12,320 nucleotides of DNA, from the NCBI GenBank assembly GCA_049509675.1, contig JBEKZQ010000383.1, positions 1 to 12,320 on the forward strand. Reading direction: 5' to 3'. Position 1 is the first letter of the stretch. Every line of letters starts with the position of its first letter. A model generated the notes under the pieces. That model saw nothing but the letters and a program-made list of their open reading frames with translations. It did not search any database and was not told the DNA's origin. Positions 6,883 to 12,320 of this stretch are shown here, one piece after another. Source of the DNA: JBEKZQ01 sp049509675 (GTDB taxonomy: Bacteria; Planctomycetota; Planctomycetia; Pirellulales; Thermoguttaceae). The position numbers were made by a program, and so were the translations under genes.

Positions 6883-8206
6883 ACCAGGCCTTCGTGACGC
6901 CCGGGATGGCGCAGGCGTAAAAACCGTCTTTGTCGGGCTTGACCGGGGCCTCGGCATCCCAAGCGTAGCTCTTCGGACCAAGATCGAGGGTGGAATTCAG
7001 GGCGTCGTCCCACTTGACGATCTGCCCGGAGTAGGCGGCCATGCGGCCCAGGATCGCCGTCATCGAACTGGCGGCCGCCGAATCGGCCTCGTTGTACGCC
7101 TTGCCCGCCAGCAGGGCGGCGAACAGGTCGTCATGCTCAAGTTGGTGACCATCGGCGGTGCGACGCCATCGCAGCGGCGGTTGGCCGTCGATCGATAGCA
7201 CGCTGTTGCCGTGGCCCTCGATGTCGGCCCGTCCCGCCGTGCCGGCCGCGTGCTCGGAGAAGGCTTCCCAGCAGCCGGGGATATGGCGGCAGTAGCTAAA
7301 CAGCTTCACGCCGTCGGCGTAGGTGAACTCGATGGCGTGGTGGTCGAAGATCTCGCCCACGTCCTTGCCTTTGCGGACCTGCCGGCCACCCATGCCGCTG
7401 GCCTCGATCGGATGATCGTCCTTGATCCAATTGCACACGTCAAGGTCGTGGACGTGCTGCTCGACAATGTGGTCGCCCGAGAGCCAGGTGAAGTAGTACC
7501 AGTTGCGGACCTGGTACTGCATTTCCGTCTGCGTGGGGTTCCGCGGGCGGACCCATACGCCGCTTGAGTTGAAGTAGGCGCGCATGAATTTCAAGCGGCC
7601 GATGGCGCCGTCGTGGATCCGCTTGACCACTTCGCGATGTTTCTCTTCGTGCCGCAGATGATGGCCGACCGCCACCAGCAGCCCCTGTTTCTTGGCCTGT
7701 TCGTTGACCGCCAGGATCTTGCGAATGCCGGGAGAGTCGGTGGCAACCGGCTTTTCCATGAACACGTTCTTGCCCGCCTTGACCGCGGCCGCGAACTGGC
7801 AGGGGCGAAAACCGGGCGGCGTACACAACAACACCATGTCCACGCCGCTCTCGATCGCGAATTGGTGGCAGTCCAAGCCCGTGAACTTGCGGCTCTCCGG
7901 CACGTCAACCTGGTCCTTGCAGGCCCCGCTGATCGCTTGCAGGCTTCGATCGAGGCTGTCGCGAAAGGCGTCGGCCATGGTTACCAGCTTGACGTTGGCC
8001 CCAGCCTTGTTGCTCAGGGCCTCGATGGCCGCGCCCGTGCCGCGCCCGCCGCAGCCGATCAGGGCCAGGCGGATCGTGTCGCCCCCGGCCGCGTGGACGC
8101 TGCGGCCGACGCCCAGGCCAGTGCCCAACACCGCCCCGGCGGCAGCCGCTCGGGTCAAAAATTCACGACGTGTGGTCCCCTTGGCACGACGGTTCGGGCT
8201 GCGCAT
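6881..8206 (-). CDS. Tat-exported Gfo/Idh/MocA family oxidoreductase
   Basis: This is an NAD(P)-dependent dehydrogenase of the Gfo/Idh/MocA family, which typically acts on sugars or sugar derivatives. The 441-residue protein starts at the ATG at 8204-8206, preceded by AAGGAGAA. It has a twin-arginine signal (TTRREFLTRAAAAGAVLG, arginines 13 and 14), so it should be exported folded. The Rossmann fold starts with LALIGCGGRGTG (48-58). The family EKP motif is at 151-153 (FMEKPVATDSPG), and a HVHDLDVCNW segment in the second domain is typical of planctomycete members. A longer frame upstream to 8440 lacks family similarity before the Tat signal and is not used. It is convergent with the transporter operon and shares a terminator with it. 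Substrate unknown. Confidence 0.93.
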   Translation of the reverse strand: MRSPNRRAKGTTRREFLTRAAAAGAVLGTGLGVGRSVHAAGGDTIRLALIGCGGRGTGAAIEALSNKAGANVKLVTMADAFRDSLDRSLQAISGACKDQVDVPESRKFTGLDCHQFAIESGVDMVLLCTPPGFRPCQFAAAVKAGKNVFMEKPVATDSPGIRKILAVNEQAKKQGLLVAVGHHLRHEEKHREVVKRIHDGAIGRLKFMRAYFNSSGVWVRPRNPTQTEMQYQVRNWYYFTWLSGDHIVEQHVHDLDVCNWIKDDHPIEASGMGGRQVRKGKDVGEIFDHHAIEFTYADGVKLFSYCRHIPGCWEAFSEHAAGTAGRADIEGHGNSVLSIDGQPPLRWRRTADGHQLEHDDLFAALLAGKAYNEADSAAASSMTAILGRMAAYSGQIVKWDDALNSTLDLGPKSYAWDAEAPVKPDKDGFYACAIPGVTKAW

Positions 8207-8279
8207 GGCGTTCTCCTTACCAGGGTAAGCGGTAGGTGATGGGTGGCGGGCGGGCAGTGGGAAGTCTTCGACGGACGCG

Positions 8280-8308
8280 ATTATAAGCCAGCGCCGTCGC
8301 CAGTGCAA
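8280..8308 (-). promoter_or_regulatory. Promoter of the oxidoreductase gene
   Basis: On the minus strand, TTGCAC (8303-8308) and a perfect TATAAT (8280-8285) are separated by 17 bases, the ideal sigma-70 spacing. Transcription would start about 65 bases before the ATG at 8206. Confidence 0.5.
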
Positions 8309-8378
8309 GTTTTTTTGGCACGGTCGCTCTTGGGCGCAAAACAGACTCTCAAGAACTCTCCAACAATGGGCTCTCGTT

Positions 8379-8776
8379 TCATATCCACATTCTGTTCCGC
8401 TTGCCCTGCCTGTGGTCCGACGCAGAAAGCGTCCCAACAAGATAACCCAGATGTTTGAAGTGGGTCGCCATCCCGTCTAGCGTGGATTGTTCCGGGCTCT
8501 CCCGATGGGTTTCCAAGTAATTCTCTCGGAGGGTATTCAGCGTCTGGGAATCTCCATCGGCCTTTTCCGTGGCTTGCCATCGAACGATGCAAACGTCACA
8601 ATATCCATTCCTGGCGGAGGATGCAGGAGGGTTTGTTTCGGCCGCATGAGCAGATACCCCGCCTGGTCGGCGTTGGCCTCGTCCTCGGATACCTTCCCCA
8701 CGGAAAACGTATGGCGTTTCCCATGATAGTAGAATTGGCAGTACCAACCGTCGGCCTTCTTCTGGAGCGATGCCAT
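8379..8776 (-). pseudogene. Phage-type tyrosine integrase, N-terminal fragment, frameshifted
   Basis: The reading begins at the ATG at 8774-8776 with MASLQKKADGWYCQFYYHGK and continues through RHTFSVGKVSEDEANADQ to PPGMDIVTFASFDGKP. I recognise this as the start (arm-binding domain) of planctomycete integrases. Near 8540-8590 the homology jumps to another frame, LNTLRENYLETHRESPEQST then LDGMATHFKHLGYLVG, which matches the core-binding SAM-like region that should follow. Homology fades after about 8400, and the catalytic domain is absent. It is a decayed gene reading toward the oxidoreductase. The 5' end faces the tRNA-Leu fragment 130 bases away, as expected for an element's integrase beside its attachment site. 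Confidence 0.75.
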
Positions 8777-8847
8777 TTCTGCGATTTTTCTGCTGTGGTT
8801 GGCCATATGACCGACGTGCTCCCCACACGTCACCACAATGTTATTTT

Positions 8848-8890
8848 AGTGCAAGTGTAAGGAGTGTAAAGAGTTGCAACGCGAGTGCAA
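8848..8890. repeat. Cluster of AGTGYAA repeats, candidate integrase arm-type sites
   Basis: AGTGCAA (8848), AGTGTAA (8854), AGTGTAA (8863), AGTTGCAA (8872) and AGTGCAA (8884) are five near-identical heptamers, all on the same strand, starting 6 to 12 bases apart. They lie between the integrase 5' end and the tRNA-Leu fragment. Tyrosine integrases bind reiterated short arm sites next to their crossover core, and the location fits. The function is inferred. Confidence 0.5.
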
Positions 8891-8906
8891 TGTGAATGAA
8901 ATGCGA

Positions 8907-8944
8907 GCCGGAGTGGCGGAATGGCAGACGCGCTGGACTCAAAA
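8907..8944 (+). pseudogene. tRNA-Leu(CAA) 5' half, cut in the anticodon loop (candidate att core)
   Basis: The segment starts with the acceptor strand GCCGGAG, then TG, a D-arm GCGGAATGGCAGACGC, then G, the anticodon stem CTGGA and loop CTCAAAA, giving anticodon CAA. The matching 3' stem (TCCAG), variable arm, T-arm and CTCCGGC acceptor strand do not follow. Unrelated sequence GGCGGTCACAGCC begins right after the anticodon loop. It cannot make a tRNA. A break exactly in the anticodon loop, beside integrase remnants, fits a site-specific integration crossover. Confidence 0.72.
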
Positions 8945-9156
8945 GGCGGTCACAGCCATCGGAGCCGGTTATCTCTAACCCGTTTGCTGGCAACCTCTTC
9001 TGAAAAATCGTCCACCGCGTCTGCCGAAGAACTGCTGCACTTCTGCTGCACTCGCTTCGTTAATGTTGACCTTGCATTGGACTTTGCGAGCAGCTTTCTC
9101 CAGTATGGCCCGTTTGCTCGCCGCTCCCTTACTAGAGCGGACGCTTGCCGACTTAA
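8945..9156. other. Unassigned stretch between the tRNA fragment and integrase fragment
   Basis: No frame is convincing. Open frames cross it on both strands, including one on the minus strand that stops five bases from the tRNA fragment, but they show no family motif that I can name. It holds a tandem pair of CTGCTGCACT at 9032-9052. It may be element-side sequence of the attachment region. Confidence 0.35.
9032..9052. repeat. Tandem CTGCTGCACT pair
   Basis: CTGCTGCACT occurs at 9032-9041 and again at 9043-9052, an 11-base period close to one helical turn. Read on the minus strand each contains AGTGCAG, similar to the AGTGYAA heptamers on the other side of the tRNA fragment. It could be the second arm of an att site. 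Confidence 0.4.
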
Positions 9157-9336
9157 GATGGGATACGAGCCTGGCATGTCCGCCGCCATTCGTTTATAAG
9201 CAATTGTGCCCTGAAGGCAATCGACCAGAGAATCATCGACTCCTTCGTCGGCCATACGACGGAGGATATGCGGCGACGTTATACACATCTCTTTCCTTCT
9301 GCGAAGAAGGATGCAATCACAACTGTTCTTGGGTAG
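9157..9336 (+). pseudogene. Tyrosine recombinase, C-terminal catalytic fragment
   Basis: Translated in the frame ending at the TAG at 9334-9336, the peptide contains WHVRRHSFISNCA, with the catalytic HxxR box. It continues with DQRIIDSFVGHTTEDMRRRY then THLFP, holding the catalytic His and the nucleophilic Tyr, and it ends SAKKDAITTVLG. This is the end of a phage-type integrase with all spacing intact. An in-frame TAA at 9154 closes the frame upstream, and the rest of the protein is missing. It runs on the opposite strand from the N-terminal fragment at 8379-8776, so the two are either different integrases or one gene split by inversion. Confidence 0.8.
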
Positions 9337-9382
9337 ACTTTCAGAAGTCCTTCCATCACGCTCCCACCCTCCTGATTTTCCC

Positions 9383-10411
9383 GTGACCCCGACAAGTCCC
9401 ATCGTCTATCCGAGGTACTTAAGGATTTGCCCGGCGTGCGGCAGTACGACCTGGGCTCGGTACTGCAACGAACGAACGATCTATTGCCCTACGACCACGC
9501 TGATACTCCGGCTGCCGGTCTACCGATGCCCGCGGCCGGGATGCTCGCTCTTTGGCAGACCATACCGCTGCGAAATCGAGAGCCGCCTTGCTCCACCCCG
9601 TACCAAGTACTCTCTTGAGATAATCTGCCTGGCTGGTAGTCTCAGCACTCGGGAACAAGGCATCGCTGAGCTGCAAAGGTTGATCAAGAATCGACGCGTC
9701 AAAGTCCCCCTCACATCTATTCCGTCCCTTCTCGACACGTTTCAAGAGCTGCTTTCCGGTTGCCATTTAGACGACCATCGTTGGGTGGAGGCTCTGAAGT
9801 CCCAGTGCTGTGCCGTGCTCGATGTCTTTCCGGTCCGCGGTGCATATCGGGACCATTTCTGGGCCATCCAAGAACTGCTGTCGTCCACGCTGCTCAAGAT
9901 TCGGCCATACGACCACAACAGCCCATTCAACGTACAAGGCTTCGTTACTGAAGTTGGCCGTGCGATGCCCGTACCTGTTATTGGGTTCACTACATCTAGA
10001 GAACCAGCATACAGAGCATACAGTACATTGGCCGTGAAACACCTCCTGAGGTATTCTGGCAAGAACCCTGCCCGCTACCACGAAATCCCGATGAACCGTT
10101 CCGTCCGGACCCATGAGTTGTCGGCAGCCTTAACTCGCATGGTCCAGGACTACCACACGTATCGCACCCGCAATACAAATAAATCGCAATCTCAATACCC
10201 GGTCTTCTTTTCTTCCAAGTCGCCTCACCTCTCCGCGAACGTTCCGAACATCGTTTTGTCCGATCCACGAATGATTACCCGTTCCCGTTTGCGTCAGCTA
10301 TTCGCGGTGCTGGAAAAATGGTCACATCCCGACAACGAATCGTGCGTCGGGGACGCCAATTACGACTACAACTGGGATATCTACGAAGGTTCCGCTCCTG
10401 GTAGTCGCTGA
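9383..10411 (+). CDS. Zinc-ribbon transposase-like protein, probably degenerate
   Basis: This is a 342-residue protein from the GTG at 9383, the start chosen because the ATG at 9311 lies inside the integrase fragment. It opens with a zinc ribbon (CPAC, Cys16/Cys19, and CPRPGC, Cys49/Cys54). Its middle recalls transposase-like proteins common in planctomycetes: ICLAGSLSTREQGIAELQRL, then AVLDVFP where the family has the first catalytic Asp (here Asp147), then WAIQELLSSTLL and VPVIGF. The family's second acidic motif (VSDGQ) reads TTSRE here, and the CQFH segment is not seen. The C-terminal third is unrecognised. No stop interrupts it, so it is either an inactive relic or a repurposed protein. 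The family assignment is from memory and is moderate. Confidence 0.5.
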   Translation: MTPTSPIVYPRYLRICPACGSTTWARYCNERTIYCPTTTLILRLPVYRCPRPGCSLFGRPYRCEIESRLAPPRTKYSLEIICLAGSLSTREQGIAELQRLIKNRRVKVPLTSIPSLLDTFQELLSGCHLDDHRWVEALKSQCCAVLDVFPVRGAYRDHFWAIQELLSSTLLKIRPYDHNSPFNVQGFVTEVGRAMPVPVIGFTTSREPAYRAYSTLAVKHLLRYSGKNPARYHEIPMNRSVRTHELSAALTRMVQDYHTYRTRNTNKSQSQYPVFFSSKSPHLSANVPNIVLSDPRMITRSRLRQLFAVLEKWSHPDNESCVGDANYDYNWDIYEGSAPGSR

Positions 10412-10835
10412 GATTCTGCGTCGCATGACACGCGGGTTTCACAGAGCGGCATCTCACAAACGGCGACTTCGCACCTCTGGCCGAGTCCTTCCCCTACCGA
10501 ACCGGCCGTAGGTGTTTTGCTTGGCCTGTCTGTCAACACGCCAAACGCAATCGCTCTCGGTGACCGCCGCTATCCTCTAAGTACAACCCCACTTTATAGT
10601 GGCACTCGCCAGCATTCTATGGGTGTCTAGTTCAGCTAAGTTCGCCGACAGAAAACGCATGAATGCCGCAGAGGCACAAGTCGCAACTAAAAGCAGAGCA
10701 AGAACTTGCGTCAAAGATTTCGGAATTGTGATCCTTCGACTGTTGTGATGCGTTGCATCACTTGTTCACGGACGAAAAGTGCGGAACGTTAGGTCGCTCA
10801 GTTTCGGGACAACTGGCGAACGCAACAGGAGAACG
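10412..10835. other. Intergenic region of about 420 bp
   Basis: I see no gene on either strand and no family-like peptide. The one clear structure is a perfect 7-bp palindrome at 10745-10761. The region separates the transposase-like gene from the HTH/methyltransferase pair and probably holds that pair's promoter. Confidence 0.5.
10745..10761. promoter_or_regulatory. Palindrome upstream of the HTH gene, possible operator
   Basis: GTGATGC, GTT, GCATCAC is a perfect 7-bp inverted repeat with a 3-base centre, about 75 bases before the HTH gene start. It has the size of an operator half-site pair, and an autoregulating HTH protein follows. The role is inferred. Confidence 0.4.
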
Positions 10836-11162
10836 ATGGCAAATCATCATTCCAGCAGGCATACGACAATGCAGCACGAAATCGAAATCATGAATCGCTT
10901 GGAAAGAATCGAAGCCAAAATCGATTCCCTGGTGCGGCAGCCGAGGGACCAGGAGGCGTACAGCGTCGCTCAGTTCTCTGAGAGAGTGGGGAGGGAGGAG
11001 TTTACCACCAGAGAGTGGTGTAGGCTAGGCCGAATTAAGGCCCATAAACGCCGCTGCGGTCGTGGAACATCCCTCGAATGGAGCATATCCCATGAGGAGC
11101 TATTACGCTACCTAAACGAGGGGTTGCTGCCGGACCCACGCCGCGAAAGGGGCCAGCCATGA
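10836..11162 (+). CDS. Small helix-turn-helix (excisionase/MerR-like) DNA-binding protein
   Basis: This is a 108-residue protein. Residues 14-34 (HEIEIMNRLERIEAKIDSLV) look like a short coiled coil. Residues 42-72 (YSVAQFSERVGREEFTTREW then CRLGRIKAHK) form a winged HTH of the excisionase/MerR-like kind, and EWSISHEELLRYLNEGLLP follows. I recognise this arrangement in small planctomycete accessory proteins. The ATG at 10836 was chosen because AGGAG precedes it at 10827-10831. An upstream ATG at 10779 and a downstream ATG at 10893 are alternatives. The stop overlaps the start of the methyltransferase gene as ATGA, so the two are probably coupled. It could act as an excisionase for the lost element or as a regulator of the pair. 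Confidence 0.75.
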   Translation: MANHHSSRHTTMQHEIEIMNRLERIEAKIDSLVRQPRDQEAYSVAQFSERVGREEFTTREWCRLGRIKAHKRRCGRGTSLEWSISHEELLRYLNEGLLPDPRRERGQP

Positions 11163-12190
11163 GCGAGCCACGCGAACTCGCCTTGCTGACACGAGCCGAC
11201 CAAATGCTCGCACGGGCCACCACCATCGACGAGGTCAAGCACATTCGCGACACGGCTGAGGCGGCTCGCGTGTACTCCAAGAAAATTGGACTTTGCCAAG
11301 ACATCACTATCCACGCAGCGGTCATCAAGGTCAATGCCGAACGGAAATTGGGCCAACTCCTCAAGACCGTCGAACTGGCGAAGGGAGCCCCCGGCAATCA
11401 ATACACGGGGAAGAAGGTGGACTGGTCGCATGACGCGACCGGTCCAATTCGATTGAAAAAACTTCGTGTAACCAAGTCTGAGTCCAGTCGTGCCCAGCAG
11501 ATCGCCAGCCTGCCCGCAGCGACCTTCAACCACTATGTCAAGGAATGCGTCGAGTCCCGCCAGGAGCCGACCACGGCCGGCCTGCTGCGGCTGGCCAAAC
11601 TACAGGCAGTCAACGACACCGTTATCCCGGAGAACGACTCTCCCAAGGGTTTCGTCCGCGACTTACGCAGACTGATCGCCGAAGGGCGTCGCTTCTCAAC
11701 GATTTATGCAGACCCCCCTTGGAAGTATGACAACCAGGGCACTCGGGCAGCTACCGACAATCATTATCCGACTTTAGACGTGGAGCAGATTGCCGCCGAA
11801 CCTATTGCCGACCTTGCCGCCGACAATTGCCATCTGCACCTATGGTGTACCAACGGATTCCTGCCGGCGGCCTTCTCGGTCATCGACGCATGGGGTTTCG
11901 AGTACAAGTCTTGCTTTGTTTGGGTAAAGCCCCAGCTAGGCATCGGCAACTACTGGCGAGTGTCCCATGAGTTTCTGCTACTTGGCGTCCGTGGAAACCT
12001 TCCGTTCGCCGACCATGGCCAGCGTAGCTGGCTCGAATTTGAACGACAAGGACATTCTTGCAAGCCGGAAGAGATACGAACCCTAATCGAAAAGACAAGC
12101 CCGGCTCCTTACCTCGAACTCTACGGTCGAGTCGTTCCCGATAGCCCGGCCTGGACCGTGTACGGGAACCAACTGAAGAGCATGAAGTAG
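11159..12190 (+). CDS. MT-A70 family DNA N6-adenine methyltransferase
   Basis: This 343-residue protein would transfer methyl from S-adenosylmethionine to adenine N6, most likely in DNA as in phage and plasmid relatives. The catalytic DPPW lies at 185-188, within STIYADPPWKYDNQG. The rest of the MT-A70 domain follows with NCHLHLWCTNGFLPAAF, FVWVKPQLGIGNYWRVSHEF and LELYGR. The first 170 residues are a separate helical, charged domain with repeated Leu-Ala pairs (ADQMLARATTIDEVKHIRDT). Such leaders occur in mobile-element MT-A70 proteins and may bind DNA or partners. No restriction enzyme gene is adjacent, so it looks like an orphan methyltransferase, co-transcribed with the HTH gene by a four-base overlap. 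Target sequence unknown. Confidence 0.9.
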   Translation: MSEPRELALLTRADQMLARATTIDEVKHIRDTAEAARVYSKKIGLCQDITIHAAVIKVNAERKLGQLLKTVELAKGAPGNQYTGKKVDWSHDATGPIRLKKLRVTKSESSRAQQIASLPAATFNHYVKECVESRQEPTTAGLLRLAKLQAVNDTVIPENDSPKGFVRDLRRLIAEGRRFSTIYADPPWKYDNQGTRAATDNHYPTLDVEQIAAEPIADLAADNCHLHLWCTNGFLPAAFSVIDAWGFEYKSCFVWVKPQLGIGNYWRVSHEFLLLGVRGNLPFADHGQRSWLEFERQGHSCKPEEIRTLIEKTSPAPYLELYGRVVPDSPAWTVYGNQLKSMK

Positions 12191-12246
12191 TTTCCTAATT
12201 TGACTGTATCTTGGCCTTGAGCAGTTGCAAGTATTTTGGTAATAAG

Positions 12247-12279
12247 CCTTTCCGTGAAATGTGTTTCAAGGAAAGGAGG
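12247..12279 (+). promoter_or_regulatory. Hairpin that overlaps the Shine-Dalgarno of the last gene
   Basis: CCTTTCC (12247-12253) pairs with GGAAAGG (12270-12276), with TGAAA and TTTCA inside around a TGTG loop. That gives 12 pairs with one G-A mismatch. The strong ribosome binding site AGGAGG (12274-12279) partly lies in the stem, 5 bases before the ATG at 12285. The hairpin could sequester the site in read-through transcripts, as known for several IS transposase genes. Confidence 0.5.
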
Positions 12280-12284
12280 AGCCG

Positions 12285-12320
12285 ATGGAACGGCGTTTTG
12301 AACTCCGATTGGAGGAGCTT
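12285..12320 (+). CDS. Start of a gene cut by the window end, probably an IS transposase
   Basis: Twelve codons read MERRFELRLEEL. This start resembles that of planctomycete insertion-sequence transposases I have seen, which begin MERRFE-RLEEL. A strong AGGAGG lies 5 bases upstream. With so few residues the assignment is tentative. The upstream hairpin and the mobile-element setting support it. Confidence 0.45.
   Translation, partial: MERRFELRLEEL

Noticed and set aside
8207..8440. N-terminal extension of the oxidoreductase
   Set aside because: It precedes the Tat signal and the good ribosome binding site, covers the promoter, and includes antisense of the integrase fragment.
8907..9000. 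A complete tRNA-Leu
   Set aside because: No 3' anticodon strand, T-arm or acceptor complement (CTCCGGC) follows at tRNA distance.
8848..9052. CRISPR array
   Set aside because: The repeats are 7-10 bases with almost no spacers. No cas-like gene is present.
8921..9199. A 92-codon plus-strand frame over the tRNA fragment
   Set aside because: Its start lies inside the tRNA half, it shows no recognisable domain, and it overlaps the integrase C-terminal fragment in another frame.
9742..10114. Minus-strand frames opposite the transposase-like gene
   Set aside because: No motif was found, and the plus strand explains the coding pattern better.
11159..12190. Restriction-modification or BREX/DISARM-type defence locus
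   Set aside because: Only a methyltransferase and an HTH protein are visible. No nuclease, helicase or other defence subunit lies in the window.

Overview
The window looks like part of a planctomycete chromosome, most likely Pirellulales- or Gemmata-like. The evidence is the Tat-exported Gfo/Idh/MocA oxidoreductase, oversized Dpp/Opp-type permeases, two short repeats I associate with planctomycete genomes sitting inside coding sequence (the ones that read SPPPLSRQGRG and LARSASEG), and the N-terminus of a planctomycete-type integrase. This placement rests on recognition, not on a search.

Layout. (1) 1-951: no protein gene. A group II intron ribozyme (about 253-951) has recognisable 5' end, domain V and domain VI, but no reverse transcriptase/maturase. 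A perfect small hairpin sits directly before it. (2) 1066-6809: a tightly packed four-gene peptide-type ABC transporter operon, in the order substrate-binding protein, DppB-like permease, DppC-like permease, DppD-like ATPase. The ATPase keeps Walker A, Q-loop, H-loop and the C-terminal cysteine domain. It has lost about 40 residues in frame, including the ABC signature and Walker B, and no second ATPase (DppF) follows. (3) 6795-6882: a 22-bp inverted repeat serves as a shared terminator between the operon and a convergent gene. (4) 6881-8206, minus strand: a Tat-signal Gfo/Idh/MocA oxidoreductase with a plausible sigma-70-like promoter.

(5) From about 8300 to the end, base composition is visibly less GC-rich and the content is mobile or accessory. 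There is a frameshifted N-terminal integrase fragment (minus), a cluster of AGTGYAA repeats, the 5' half of a tRNA-Leu(CAA) cut in the anticodon loop, a pair of CTGCTGCACT repeats, and a C-terminal tyrosine-recombinase fragment (plus). After these come a degenerate-looking zinc-ribbon transposase-like protein, a helix-turn-helix protein translationally coupled to an MT-A70 adenine methyltransferase, and the first codons of what looks like an IS transposase. The ribosome binding site of that last gene lies in a hairpin.

How it fits together. The left two thirds is ordinary host metabolism and transport that has been damaged (ATPase) and invaded by small repeats and an intron. The right third is the scarred integration zone of an element that used a tRNA-Leu gene, with an HTH/adenine-methyltransferase pair as surviving cargo and further IS activity. 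I did not find a clearly new defence or signalling system. The most unusual items are the attachment region and the ABC ATPase that lacks its signature and Walker B.
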